From Paramesorhizobium sp049065735 (GTDB lineage: Bacteria > Pseudomonadota > Alphaproteobacteria > Rhizobiales > Rhizobiaceae), in assembly GCF_049065735.1 (NCBI RefSeq), contig NZ_JBAKHD010000002.1, positions 124,001 to 188,000 of the forward strand: a stretch of DNA of 64,000 bases, in the 5' to 3' direction. The notes under the pieces were generated by a model. It worked only from the letters and a program-made list of their open reading frames with translations. It did no database searches and was not told the DNA's origin. Positions 51,172 through 60,111 of the stretch are shown piece after piece (within the stretch, counting starts at the first letter, position 1; the number at the start of each line of letters is the position of its first letter). The position numbers and the translations under genes were made by a program.

Positions 51172-52017
51172 TCACTCGAAAAGTTTGTCAGGCCTGCGCC
51201 GGAGCATGGCGGCGCCCAGAATGCCGCCCAGGCGGTTGTCGTAACCGACTTCCTGCAGCAGCACGGCGCAGCCTGAGGCCTTCTTCTTCGAAAGCTCCGA
51301 AGCCGGGATTTCCACGCGCAGCGGCTTACCGTCCCACATGCCGATCGTTTCGATATCGCGGACCGCGTTGCGGTAGGTGACCGAGCGTCCCCTGTTGTCG
51401 CCCTTGCCGATGGGGACGGTTATCTTGTCATCAAAATAGGCCACGAGAAGATGAACAGGGGTGTCCGGTTTCCTGCCCGCGCCTGCCTCGATGACGAGGC
51501 GCTGGCCGTCTTGCCTGCTGATCGAAACAGGTACGCTGAGGCCGCCGGGACCGTCAGCCAGCCTTGCAATACCTGCCTTTATGCTCTTCGCGTCATTGCC
51601 GTTGAGCTCGGTGCGGCCGTTGAGAATGACTTGGGGGGTATAGATCATTCGCGCTTTCAGCGCATTGCGATAGGCATTCTGCCGCGCCGTGTTCTCAGAG
51701 GTGGCGAGCGTGTCGCGCCAGCCGAGATAATCCCAATAGTCGACGTGGAAGGCGAGCGTCACGAGATCCGTGCGCTTGGCGAGCTCGCTCAATGTGGCAT
51801 CGGCGGGAGGGCAGGAAACGCAGCCCTGGCTGGTAAAAAGCTCCACTACGCCGCGCGTAGCGGACAAAGGCGGCGCTGCATACGCATCGTCGGCATAAGC
51901 CGGGGACAGTTGCGCCGCGATGGAAAGGAGGCCTGCGAACAGCAGGAGGTTCCAATCGCGCGCGGATGGAACAGAAAAATATCGGCCCCATGGATAATAG
52001 TCGGCGATCGGTTCCAA
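51172..52017 (-). CDS. DUF1223 thioredoxin-like secreted protein
   Basis: A 281-residue protein with a signal peptide-like helix (about 23-42, YADD). The DUF1223 core begins at GVVELFTSQGCVSCPPADA with the redox-like pair Cys66-Val-Ser-Cys69, then FHVDYWDYLGWRDTLA and MIYTPQVILNGRTELNG. The fold is thioredoxin-like, and the partner is unknown. No ATG lies near the N terminus. TTG 52017, with GGAGAG just upstream, is the likely start. It ends 10 nt from the terminator of the opposing small RNA. Confidence 0.88.
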   Translation of the reverse strand: MEPIADYYPWGRYFSVPSARDWNLLLFAGLLSIAAQLSPAYADDAYAAPPLSATRGVVELFTSQGCVSCPPADATLSELAKRTDLVTLAFHVDYWDYLGWRDTLATSENTARQNAYRNALKARMIYTPQVILNGRTELNGNDAKSIKAGIARLADGPGGLSVPVSISRQDGQRLVIEAGAGRKPDTPVHLLVAYFDDKITVPIGKGDNRGRSVTYRNAVRDIETIGMWDGKPLRVEIPASELSKKKASGCAVLLQEVGYDNRLGGILGAAMLRRRPDKLFE

Positions 52018-52193
52018 GGCTCTCTCCGGCTCTCACCATCTTACGCAAATTGTAGGGGACCTCTACTTTTACGCGACCGGCCGATCAAGGGGAAGTCACG
52101 TTGAGGTTATCGATGGGGCCTTGCTTAACGCTTCATCAACCACGAATGAGGCAAAGTCGCCTTATTCGTTGTGTTTGGGGTCGTGTAGCATCC

Positions 52194-52904
52194 ATGTCGA
52201 GAGAACCGGATTATCTGAACCGCCGGGCATTCATCTTCGGGGCCGGGGCGGTGGCGCTTACTGGCGCGACTGGATGTTCCCAGACTTTTGACATGTCGGG
52301 CCTCAATCTCGACACCATGCCCACAGGGGCGATCCGCCCGCAGATCAGCGTCGACAAGGCGGTCACCACGCCAGATGTCATGTATGCTGCGGTGCAGGAG
52401 GGACCTTACTCCCTGCCGGCCATTCCCTACGAGAAAGTGCCGAAGCAGTTCCGCCGCCAGATCGTTCCCGATCCCACGGGCGAAGCGCCCGGCACCATCG
52501 TGGTTAGCCTGAAGGACCGCTATCTCTATCTGGTACAGCCGGGCGGCGATGCCATCCGCTACGGCGTCGGCATTGGCAAGGACGGCTTCCGCTGGTCGGG
52601 CCGCGCCAATGTGCAATATAAGAAGCAATGGCCGCGCTGGACGCCGCCGCCGGAGATGATCCAGCGCAAGCCCGAGCTCGAGCAATATCGCAACGGTATG
52701 GAGCCGGGCCCGCAGAATCCGCTCGGCGCCCGCGCGCTCTATATTTTCAAGAACGGTGCCGACACCGGCTATCGCATCCATGGCTCGCCGGAATGGTGGT
52801 CCATCGGACAGGCGATGTCTTCCGGCTGCGTGCGGCTGATGAACCAGGATATCATCGACCTCTATAACCGCGTGCCGGGCAAGGCGCCCATTGTCGTCGG
52901 GTAA
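52194..52904 (+). CDS. L,D-transpeptidase (YkuD/ErfK family)
   Basis: The 236-residue exported enzyme forms 3-3 peptidoglycan cross-links or attaches proteins to peptidoglycan. The N terminus has a twin-arginine-like signal (NRRAFIFG, Arg10-Arg11) and a possible lipidated Cys28 in ATGCSQ. The YkuD domain (about 95-236) has catalytic His196 in RIHGSPEWW and Cys212 in SSGCVRL. ATG 52194 is chosen over upstream in-frame GTG codons; the ribosome-binding site is weak. Rhizobiales rely heavily on L,D-cross-links. Confidence 0.92.
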   Translation: MSREPDYLNRRAFIFGAGAVALTGATGCSQTFDMSGLNLDTMPTGAIRPQISVDKAVTTPDVMYAAVQEGPYSLPAIPYEKVPKQFRRQIVPDPTGEAPGTIVVSLKDRYLYLVQPGGDAIRYGVGIGKDGFRWSGRANVQYKKQWPRWTPPPEMIQRKPELEQYRNGMEPGPQNPLGARALYIFKNGADTGYRIHGSPEWWSIGQAMSSGCVRLMNQDIIDLYNRVPGKAPIVVG

Positions 52905-52912
52905 AAGGTCTT

Positions 52913-52936
52913 TCGAGCCGGCCTTCGGTTCGGCTC
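52913..52936. terminator. Hairpin between L,D-transpeptidase and diguanylate cyclase
   Basis: GAGCCG / CGGCTC with a 10-nt loop between two convergent stop codons. It is weak and lacks a T-run. Confidence 0.45.
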
Positions 52937-54104
52937 AGGCGGCGATGCCTTCCGCATAGGTGCGGTTCCGTCCGGCCTTCTTGGCGGCGTAGAGGATGCC
53001 GTCGGCGCGCTTCACCGCGGCCCATAAGTCTTCGTCTTCGCGCAAGCCGGTGATGCCGAAACTGCAGGTGATGATCTGCGTCGAGGCGACCTTGTCGAAA
53101 TGCTGGTTCTGCACCGCCTTGCGGATGCGCTCGGCGAAAAGATAAGCGTTTTCCACCGCCATTCCCGCCAGAACCAAAACGAACTCCTCGCCGCCGATCC
53201 GGGCGACGAGATCGGTGGCGCGGGTCGATTTTTTTAGAATCCGGGTGAAATGGATCAGCACGGCATCGCCCGCTGCATGGCCATAGGTGTCGTTGATGCT
53301 CTTGAAGTAATCGAGATCGCAGACGATGACGCTCGCCCTCTGGCCGCAATTTGCGAGAAGTTGCGGAAGCTGCGCGTCCAGTCCCCTGCGGTTCAGCGCG
53401 CCGGTGAGTGGGTCCGTATCCCGCTCGCTGCGAAGAGCGATGACGATGTCGGCCCCGGAAATGGTGATCAATCCGAGGGCGAAAGCCGCACCCACGATGG
53501 TGACGGAGCCTTTGGTCCAATGCCAAAAGCTGCTCATGGATAGTTCCTGCAGACGCTCGGCCGGCGGAAGGTGAGCGATTGCCGTCACTGACCCGATCGT
53601 CAGATATGTGCTGATAAAGAATTGCAGGCCCATGACCAGGACCAGCCAGAAGAGCAGGCGGTCCGTGACAGCACCCTGCCGGAGAAATCCCGCCCGTGCC
53701 GCGAGAAAAAGAAAAATTGTGCCCATCCCGAAGTGGAGAATATAGATCCGGGCAATCAGATTCCGGTCTATTGCATAGAAATAGGTGATCGGTATCAGGA
53801 TGGTGAAAAAGGTCGCCGCGTAAAATCCCCGCGGCAGGGTACGGTTCGATCTGGCCAGGATGCCGTGGACCAGGAGCAGACCTCCGCCGACGAAGAGCGA
53901 GCCGGAAAGCACCGCGTTCTGGCCCGAGTCGGATGGAAAATGGGCGAATTGCGAGAGCATCCCCAGGCTGAAAGCGAGAAATGCCGCGCCATAAGTGATG
54001 AGAAAATTATATTTGCGCTCCGGCAGGACAACCCGGCAGGCAGCCCAGATTCCAAAAAACGCCAGGCTGAAAATAATCAGCAATATCGGGGCGACGAATA
54101 TCAT
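52935..54104 (-). CDS. Membrane diguanylate cyclase (GGDEF)
   Basis: This 389-residue protein would make c-di-GMP. Six or so N-terminal membrane segments (about 3-215) form an uncharacterised sensor region. The GGDEF domain (about 225-385) starts at DTDPLTGALNRRGLD and has the active-site RIGGEEF. The inhibitory RxxD site is present as RATD, five residues before RIGG, so product inhibition is expected, in contrast to the GGDEF-EAL protein at 190-1776. No EAL domain. It is a single gene. Confidence 0.92.
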   Translation of the reverse strand: MIFVAPILLIIFSLAFFGIWAACRVVLPERKYNFLITYGAAFLAFSLGMLSQFAHFPSDSGQNAVLSGSLFVGGGLLLVHGILARSNRTLPRGFYAATFFTILIPITYFYAIDRNLIARIYILHFGMGTIFLFLAARAGFLRQGAVTDRLLFWLVLVMGLQFFISTYLTIGSVTAIAHLPPAERLQELSMSSFWHWTKGSVTIVGAAFALGLITISGADIVIALRSERDTDPLTGALNRRGLDAQLPQLLANCGQRASVIVCDLDYFKSINDTYGHAAGDAVLIHFTRILKKSTRATDLVARIGGEEFVLVLAGMAVENAYLFAERIRKAVQNQHFDKVASTQIITCSFGITGLREDEDLWAAVKRADGILYAAKKAGRNRTYAEGIAA

Positions 54105-54316
54105 CGTTTCATGAATGCCCGGGAGAGCGGCACAAGCGCCGCGGGAAGATAACTAAACCCGACACTACGAATTTTCTAAGCCGAATAGTTTTCATTTCTA
54201 AGGCTGGTGGAATACGCGGATCGGATTTCCACCGAAATTACATGTGGCGTTCAGGTTTTGGCTAATCAATAGCGCGTCAATAGGCGGTGATGAGGCGGGG
54301 TACCCGCTCGGATAAA

Positions 54317-54345
54317 GCAAAAGCCGAGAGTGATGCTCCCGGCTT
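54317..54345 (-). terminator. Intrinsic terminator of dadA
   Basis: On the minus strand, AGCCGGGAG / CTCTCGGCT (one G-T wobble) is followed by TTTTGC, 25 nt after the dadA stop. Confidence 0.8.
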
Positions 54346-54369
54346 CATTTCTCTCAATCGAATGTCTGG

Positions 54370-55650
54370 CTATTCCGCCGCAATTCTGAAAGCCGGGCTG
54401 GTCTTGCCTTCGGCTGGCAGCGCGGTCGCTACATGGCCCGCCACCATCTCCGCCGTCGCCGTCGAAAGCGTCCAGCCCAGATGTCCATGGCCGGTGTTGT
54501 AGAAGACGCGTGGATGCTTGCCCGGTCCGACGCGCGGCATCATGTCCGGCATCATCGGACGCAGGCCCGCCCAGGGCACCACGCTCGACGTGTTCATGTC
54601 GGGGAAAAGCTCGGTGCTCCAATCGATGAGCGGCTTGATGCGGTCGTAGCGGATGTCGCGGTTCTCGCCGTTGTATTCAGCGGTTCCGGCAACGCGCAGG
54701 CGGCCGGCGCCGAGGCGGCTCGTCACGATCTTGGCGTCATCATCGAGCAGGCTCACCCAGGGCGCGGCTTGCTGGCTCTGCGTGTCATTGAGATTGATGG
54801 TGATCGAATAGCCCTTCACCGGGTAGATATTGACCCGGTCGCCGAGCTGCGCGGCGAATTTGCGGCTGGCGACGCCAGCGCAGACGATCAGCCCGTCAAA
54901 GCGCGTCTTCTCGGTCTTCACATCGTCGCCCTTGCGGGTGATCTCGGCCCACTCGACGGTGACGCCGTCAGCGGCATGGGACAGCTGGCGCACATCCGCA
55001 TCGCAGATGATGGTGACGCCGCGCTTCAGGCAGGCATCGGCCAGGCCGCGGGTGAATTTGTGGATATCGCCGGTAGAGTCCGATGGGGTGAAGAAACCGC
55101 CATAGAGCGGGCCGGTCAGGGCCGGCTCGATATTGCGGATTTCCGCAGCCGAAACCGGATTGCGCTCCAGGCCGCCCGCCTCAAGCAGTTTGTTGACGCG
55201 CGCCGCGTGGTCATAGCCCTTGGCAGTGCGGTAGATATGCAGAATGCCCCGCCGCTCCAGGTCGAAATCGATGCCTTCCGCCTTCGCGATCTCGAACATA
55301 TGCTTGCGCGCTTCGATGGCGAGCCGGGTGGTGGCGATGGTGTTCTTCTCATAATTCGGGATGTTCGCGACGAACTCCGCCATCCAGGAATATTTATGCC
55401 AGGAGGGCATGGGGTTCATCAGCAGCGGCGCATCTTTGCGGAACATCCATTTGATGCCCTTCTTGACCGTCGCCCAGCTGTTCCACACCTCTGCGTTTGA
55501 CGCCGAAAGCTGGCCGCCATTGGCAAAGGAGGTCTCCATCGCCGCATAGCGGTTGCGATCGAAGACGGTCACCTCATAGCCTTGGCGTACGAGGGCATAA
55601 GCAGTCGTAATGCCGGTGATTCCGGCTCCGATAACGGCAATGCGGGTCAT
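54370..55650 (-). CDS. dadA: D-amino acid dehydrogenase
   Basis: The 426-residue FAD enzyme of the DAO family oxidises D-amino acids (D-alanine in the model enzyme) to 2-oxo acids and feeds electrons to the respiratory chain. The FAD-binding VIGAGITGITTAYALVRQGY opens the protein. FANGGQLSASNAEVWNSW, NIYPVKGYSITI and the C-terminal NTGHGHLGWTLSTATAEMVA are DadA blocks. ATG 55650 has AAGGACC upstream; the longer frame reads through a riboswitch and is rejected. Expression is probably switched by glycine through the leader at 55708-55965, so glycine or sarcosine may be physiological substrates. Confidence 0.93.
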   Translation of the reverse strand: MTRIAVIGAGITGITTAYALVRQGYEVTVFDRNRYAAMETSFANGGQLSASNAEVWNSWATVKKGIKWMFRKDAPLLMNPMPSWHKYSWMAEFVANIPNYEKNTIATTRLAIEARKHMFEIAKAEGIDFDLERRGILHIYRTAKGYDHAARVNKLLEAGGLERNPVSAAEIRNIEPALTGPLYGGFFTPSDSTGDIHKFTRGLADACLKRGVTIICDADVRQLSHAADGVTVEWAEITRKGDDVKTEKTRFDGLIVCAGVASRKFAAQLGDRVNIYPVKGYSITINLNDTQSQQAAPWVSLLDDDAKIVTSRLGAGRLRVAGTAEYNGENRDIRYDRIKPLIDWSTELFPDMNTSSVVPWAGLRPMMPDMMPRVGPGKHPRVFYNTGHGHLGWTLSTATAEMVAGHVATALPAEGKTSPAFRIAAE

Positions 55651-55707
55651 TTTAAGGTCCTTGCGACACCCGGTTTCTGCCTTGCCGCCCATTTCGGGCA
55701 GCGACGA

Positions 55708-55965
55708 AACCCCATCTGTCACTGAACCTGAGAGCTTTGGCCGGGGCCGGAGACCAGATGTTTGCCACCTGTGTTCCAGTCCGCGCTCCATCGGACCGAT
55801 CAAAGGTCCGCCGGATGGCTTTTCTCCTTCGGTGGACGTCTCGCTTTTAACAGGCGGACGCCTCTCTCCAGATGTTCACAACCATTCTGGTCCTTTTGCC
55901 TGAGAGTTTCCGGGGCGGTTGCTCCGTCGGCGCCGGATTTTACCGGTCTCTCCCAGATGGTCTTA
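55708..55965 (-). promoter_or_regulatory. Tandem glycine riboswitch upstream of dadA
   Basis: On the minus strand two aptamers follow each other. Aptamer 1 (about 55965-55880) has CTGGGAGAGACCGG, GACGGAGCAACCGCC and ACTCTCAGGCAAAAGGACC. Aptamer 2 (about 55880-55710) has CATCTGGAGAGAGGCG, CACCGAAGGAGAAAAGCC and GCTCTCAGGTTCAGTGACAG. These GGAGAGA, CGAAGGAG and CTCTCAGG blocks are the glycine riboswitch consensus. The second aptamer has a long P3 extension (about 55750-55815). A hairpin GCTGCCCGAAATGGGCGGC (55683-55702) lies between aptamer and gene and may be the expression platform. Confidence 0.9.
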
Positions 55966-56068
55966 TCGAACCCCTCTATCATATCGCAGCCGCGTATGCC
56001 GTACAACTCTTTTGCTGCAGCGCGATTTTCGCTAGAGGTGATACTTAAGTTGGAAAAGGAGACTGTTC

Positions 56069-56305
56069 ATGAAACCGGTTTTTCTGCAATTGCAGTGCGC
56101 GCCCGGCAAGACCTATGAGGTCGCGGACGCGCTCTTCGAGCGTGAGATCGTTTCCGAGCTTTATTCCACCAGCGGGGAATTCGACCTCCTGATGAAAATC
56201 TATATCGAGGAGGATCAGGACATCGGTAAGTTCATCAACCAGAACATTCTGAATATACCGGGAATCGTCCGTTCCTTGACGACGCTCACATTCACCGCAT
56301 TCTAA
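56069..56305 (+). CDS. Stand-alone Lrp/AsnC ligand-binding (RAM) domain protein
   Basis: The 78-residue protein matches only the C-terminal effector-binding domain of Lrp/AsnC regulators (VFLQLQCAPGKTYEVADALF, SELYSTSGEFDLLMKIYI, GIVRSLTTLTFTAF). There is no helix-turn-helix. Such proteins can assemble with full-length Lrp paralogues or sense amino acids alone. AAAAGGAG precedes ATG 56069. It is divergent from dadA across the glycine riboswitch region, suggesting a link to amino-acid metabolism. Confidence 0.88.
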   Translation: MKPVFLQLQCAPGKTYEVADALFEREIVSELYSTSGEFDLLMKIYIEEDQDIGKFINQNILNIPGIVRSLTTLTFTAF

Positions 56306-56362
56306 TTCTTGTTACTCTCCCCTTGCGGCTATAACTTAATGAAAAGTCATGGGAGCGGTGCG

Positions 56363-57049
56363 ATGCTGGACAGGCCAGACAAAGAAGCATTCGGCGAAGC
56401 TGCGACCTTTTCGCCTGAGGAGCGCGCCGCGCTCTATAAGGCCATCTACACGCGCCGGGACGTGCGCGACGAGTTTTTGCCCGATCCCATTCCTGATGAT
56501 GTGGTGAGACGGCTGCTCGACGCGGCGCATCATGCGCCCTCCGTCGGCTTCATGCAGCCATGGAACTTCATCGTCATCCGCGATGAGAGCCGTCGCGCCC
56601 ATATCCATTCGCTGTTCACCAAGGCGAATGAGGAAGCGGCGGGGATGTTTCCGCGCGAGAAGCAGACTCTCTACCGCTCCTTGAAGCTCGAAGGCATCCG
56701 CAAGGCACCGGTCAATCTCTGCATCACCTGCGACCGCACGCGCGGCGGCAAGGTGGTGCTGGGCCGCACCCATAACCCGCAGATGGACCTCTATAGCACC
56801 GTCTGCGCGGTGCAGAATTTATGGCTCGCCGCGCGGGCGGAAGGAATCGGCGTCGGCTGGGTCAGCATCATCGATGACGCCGCCCTGCATGAGGCGCTCT
56901 CCATCCCCGCGCATGTCGAGATCATCGCATATCTCTGCCTGGGCTATGTCGATCATCTCTATCAGCGCCCCGAGCTGGAGGTGAAAGGCTGGCGCAACCG
57001 CCTGCCGCTCGAGGAGCTGATCTTCGAGGAAACATGGCAACCGGAATGA
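56363..57049 (+). CDS. bluB: 5,6-dimethylbenzimidazole synthase BluB
   Basis: The 228-residue nitroreductase-fold enzyme breaks down reduced FMN with oxygen to form 5,6-dimethylbenzimidazole, the lower ligand of vitamin B12. Typical blocks are YTRRDVRDEFLPDPIPDDVV, HHAPSVGFMQPWNFIVIRDE, LYSTVCAVQNLWLAARAEGI and GVGWVSIIDD. GGGAG is 8 nt before ATG 56363. An in-frame start at 56309 would only add residues without family support. There is too little leader for a cobalamin riboswitch. Confidence 0.93.
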   Translation: MLDRPDKEAFGEAATFSPEERAALYKAIYTRRDVRDEFLPDPIPDDVVRRLLDAAHHAPSVGFMQPWNFIVIRDESRRAHIHSLFTKANEEAAGMFPREKQTLYRSLKLEGIRKAPVNLCITCDRTRGGKVVLGRTHNPQMDLYSTVCAVQNLWLAARAEGIGVGWVSIIDDAALHEALSIPAHVEIIAYLCLGYVDHLYQRPELEVKGWRNRLPLEELIFEETWQPE

Positions 57050-57102
57050 AAGGAATCCGCCTGTAGGTTCGGCTTCTCACCGCAAGGAGCCAATGGGGCG
57101 GA

Positions 57103-57543
57103 ATGGACGCGCGCAGGCACACGAGACAGGACAACCGCATCGACTTCGCCTCGATTCTGGCCGAGGTGGAGCGCCAGCCTGCCGCTGCATCCGCAAACCC
57201 GCGTCCGTTTTCCTTCGATTTTCTCGATGCGCTCACCCATCTTGCTCCGGCCAGCGAGGGTTATCGGCAACCGAATTTTCTTCTCGAAGCCGATGAAAAC
57301 GCTTCCCAGCCGGAACCTGAATCGCCGCTTCCCAGCATCGATCCCGATGAGATTGCCCGTGAATTGCGGCTCTCGCCGGGAATGTCACCCGCTGAACTGA
57401 CCCGTGTGCGGCGGCGTTTTGCGGCGATGAACCACCCAGACCGGGTTGCCGCCGCCTTGCGTGAGCGGGCTTCGGACCGCATGAAGATCGCCAATGCGCT
57501 TATCGACAGGGCGCTTGAGGGTGCCCCCTCACGCGAAATTTAA
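57103..57543 (+). CDS. J-domain-like protein
   Basis: The protein has 146 residues. The C-terminal part (about 80-140) resembles a J domain: DEIARELRLSPGMSPAELTR, then RRRFAAMNHPDRVAA with the HPD motif at 111-113, then ERASDRMKIANALIDRAL. J domains stimulate Hsp70 ATPases. The N-terminal 80 residues are unstructured-looking and family-unknown, with no membrane segment. It lies 53 nt after bluB and may be cotranscribed with it, but no functional tie is evident. Confidence 0.75.
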   Translation: MDARRHTRQDNRIDFASILAEVERQPAAASANPRPFSFDFLDALTHLAPASEGYRQPNFLLEADENASQPEPESPLPSIDPDEIARELRLSPGMSPAELTRVRRRFAAMNHPDRVAAALRERASDRMKIANALIDRALEGAPSREI

Positions 57544-57682
57544 TTTCGTCATTCATCTGATTTTTTGCTTTATATTGCATATATGCTAGGAGAGGTCCGA
57601 GAGGGGGCGATTTTACGCGTTGCGCGATGCTGCCCTCTATGAGAGGACAAATCTAAAGAATTTCCGGCAAGGATTGCACAGG

Positions 57683-59524
57683 ATGCCCGCTTATCGTTCA
57701 CGTACCACCACCCATGGCCGTAATATGGCCGGCGCGCGCGGCCTTTGGCGCGCCACCGGCATGAAGGATTCCGATTTCGGCAAGCCGATCATCGCGGTGG
57801 TGAACTCGTTCACGCAGTTCGTGCCGGGCCATGTGCATCTGAAGGATCTGGGCCAGCTCGTCGCCCGCGAGATCGAGAGCGCCGGCGGCGTCGCCAAGGA
57901 GTTCAACACCATTGCGGTCGATGACGGCATCGCCATGGGCCATGACGGCATGCTCTATTCGCTGCCATCGCGCGAGATCATTGCCGATTCGGTTGAATAC
58001 ATGGTCAATGCGCATTGCGCCGACGCCATGGTCTGCATTTCCAATTGCGACAAGATCACGCCGGGCATGCTGATGGCGGCGCTGAGGCTCAACATCCCCG
58101 TGGTCTTCGTCTCGGGCGGCCCGATGGAGGCCGGCAAGGTCGTCTGGGACGACCAGGTGAAGAAGCTCGACCTCGTCGATGCGATGATCGCCGCCGCCGA
58201 CGATCACTATACCGATGAGCAGGTCAAGGTGATCGAGCGCTCGGCCTGCCCCACCTGCGGCTCCTGCTCCGGCATGTTCACCGCCAACTCCATGAACTGC
58301 CTGACCGAGGCGCTGGGCCTGTCGCTGCCCGGCAATGGCTCGACGCTTGCCACCCATGCCGACCGCAAGCGCCTCTTCGTCGAGGCGGGGCATCTGATCG
58401 TCGATCTCGCCCGCCGCTATTACGAGCAGGACGACGAAAGCGTGCTGCCGCGTTCCATCGCTACTTTCGCCGCCTTTGAAAACGCCATGACGCTCGACAT
58501 CGCCATGGGCGGCTCCACCAACACCGTGCTGCATCTCCTCGCCGCCGCCCATGAGGGCGAGGTCGATTTCACCATGTCTGACATCGACCGCCTGTCGCGC
58601 CGCGTCCCCGTGCTCTGCAAGGTCGCGCCCGCCGTCGCCAATGTCCACATGGAGGATGTCCACCACGCCGGCGGCATCATGGGCATTCTCGGCGAGCTCA
58701 ACCGTGCCGGGCTGCTGGACACCTCCGTCGGCTCCGTCCATGCAAAGACGCTTGGCGACGCGCTCGACCGCTGGGACGTGAAGCGCACCCAGAACCAGAT
58801 GGTCCATGATTTCTACCGCGCCGCCCCCGGCGGTGTGCCGACGCAAGTGGCTTTCAGCCAGGACCGCCGTTTCGACAGCGTCGATCTCGACCGCGAAAAG
58901 GGCGTCATCCGCGATTTGGAGCATGCTTATTCGAAAGATGGTGGCCTCGCCGTGCTCTATGGCAATCTAGCCGAGGATGGCTGCATCGTGAAGACGGCGG
59001 GCGTCGACGATTCAATCCTGAAGTTCTCCGGTCCCGCCCGGATTTTCGAAAGCCAGGATTCGGCGGTTCTCGGCATCCTCAACGGCAAGATCGTGCCGGG
59101 TGATATCGTCCTCATCCGCTATGAAGGCCCGCGCGGCGGCCCCGGCATGCAGGAAATGCTCTACCCGACGAGCTATCTGAAATCCAAAGGCCTCGGCAAA
59201 GCCTGCGCCCTCATCACCGACGGCCGCTTCTCCGGCGGCTCCTCCGGCCTCTCCATCGGCCACGTCTCGCCGGAAGCGGCGGAAGGCGGCACGATCGGCC
59301 TTGTCGAGGAAGGCGATATCATCGAGATCGACATCCCCAACCGTAAGATCCACCTCGCCGTTGACGACGCCGAACTCGCCCGCCGCCGCGAGGCGATGGA
59401 GGCCAAGGGCGACAAGGCGTGGAAGCCCGCCGAAGAGCGCAAGCGCAAGGTGACGACGGCGCTGCGCGCTTATGCGGCGATGGCGACGAGTGCCGCGAAG
59501 GGGGCGGTGCGGCAGGTGCCTTAA
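57683..59524 (+). CDS. ilvD: Dihydroxy-acid dehydratase
   Basis: The 613-residue enzyme dehydrates 2,3-dihydroxy-isovalerate and its isoleucine-pathway homologue in branched-chain amino acid synthesis. Cluster ligands Cys122 (CISNCDK) and Cys195 (CPTCGSCSGMFTANSMNC) align with the E. coli oxygen-sensitive [4Fe-4S] enzyme; residue 49 is Gly, unlike [2Fe-2S] types. Conserved GGSTNTVLHLLA and ALITDGRFSGGSSGLSIGHV are present. ATG 57683 matches the family N terminus (MPAYRSRTTTHGRNMAGARG); the longer in-frame start at 57620 does not. Its stop overlaps the ccmG stop by 4 nt. Confidence 0.96.
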   Translation: MPAYRSRTTTHGRNMAGARGLWRATGMKDSDFGKPIIAVVNSFTQFVPGHVHLKDLGQLVAREIESAGGVAKEFNTIAVDDGIAMGHDGMLYSLPSREIIADSVEYMVNAHCADAMVCISNCDKITPGMLMAALRLNIPVVFVSGGPMEAGKVVWDDQVKKLDLVDAMIAAADDHYTDEQVKVIERSACPTCGSCSGMFTANSMNCLTEALGLSLPGNGSTLATHADRKRLFVEAGHLIVDLARRYYEQDDESVLPRSIATFAAFENAMTLDIAMGGSTNTVLHLLAAAHEGEVDFTMSDIDRLSRRVPVLCKVAPAVANVHMEDVHHAGGIMGILGELNRAGLLDTSVGSVHAKTLGDALDRWDVKRTQNQMVHDFYRAAPGGVPTQVAFSQDRRFDSVDLDREKGVIRDLEHAYSKDGGLAVLYGNLAEDGCIVKTAGVDDSILKFSGPARIFESQDSAVLGILNGKIVPGDIVLIRYEGPRGGPGMQEMLYPTSYLKSKGLGKACALITDGRFSGGSSGLSIGHVSPEAAEGGTIGLVEEGDIIEIDIPNRKIHLAVDDAELARRREAMEAKGDKAWKPAEERKRKVTTALRAYAAMATSAAKGAVRQVP

Positions 59525-60111
59525 CCTGCCAGCGCCTTCTCGATAACCGGCATCAGTTCGTCGCGGATCGATGCCGGATCGAACGGCCCGACATGCTTGT
59601 AAACGATCTTCCCATCCCGCCCGACGAGGAAGGTTTCCGGCACGCCATAGACGCCCCAGTCAATGGCGGCGCGGCCTGTCGTGTCCGTCCCCACCGCTGA
59701 AAACGGGTTGCCGAGCTGAGTCAGGAAACTGCGGGCGTTTTCCGGCTTGTCCTTGTAATTGAGGCCGACGAGGCGGATGCGGTTGTCTTTTGCCAGTGCC
59801 ATGAGGAGCGGATGCTCGACACGGCAGGGCACGCACCAGGACGCCCAGACATTCACCAGCGTTACTTGACCGGCGAAGGATGCGGGATCGAGGCCCGCCA
59901 GCGGCTTGCCATCCTTTGCGAGGCCTTCCAGCGGCGGCAGCGTCATGTCAGGTGCGGGCTTGCCGATCAGGACGGAAGGGATGACGCTTTCGTCCTTTCC
60001 CGACAGAAGCTGCACGGTAAACACCGCCGCCAGCGCCAGAAAGATGGCGAGCGGCAGCAGCGCCAGCAGGATGCGGCGGCGCGGGGCTGGGGATGCCGCG
60101 CTGTCGCTCAT
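59521..60111 (-). CDS. ccmG: Cytochrome c maturation thiol oxidoreductase CcmG/DsbE
   Basis: A 196-residue periplasmic thioredoxin anchored by one N-terminal helix (about 13-36). It keeps apocytochrome c cysteines reduced for heme attachment. The active site is Cys93-Val-Pro-Cys96 in NVWASWCVPCRVEHP. The C-terminal part GVYGVPETFLVGRDGKIVYK carries the cis-Pro loop. Its ATG overlaps the ccmD stop (ATGA). It is the last gene of the ccm set in this window. Confidence 0.95.
   Translation of the reverse strand: MSDSAASPAPRRRILLALLPLAIFLALAAVFTVQLLSGKDESVIPSVLIGKPAPDMTLPPLEGLAKDGKPLAGLDPASFAGQVTLVNVWASWCVPCRVEHPLLMALAKDNRIRLVGLNYKDKPENARSFLTQLGNPFSAVGTDTTGRAAIDWGVYGVPETFLVGRDGKIVYKHVGPFDPASIRDELMPVIEKALAG

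Noticed and set aside
50827..51276. Plus-strand ORF of 149 codons over the small RNA region
   Set aside because: It runs through strong hairpins and a terminator and into the opposing DUF1223 gene, and shows no protein-like pattern.
56306..56362. Cobalamin riboswitch before bluB
   Set aside because: Only about 57 nt separate the genes, far too short, and no B12-box-like sequence is seen.
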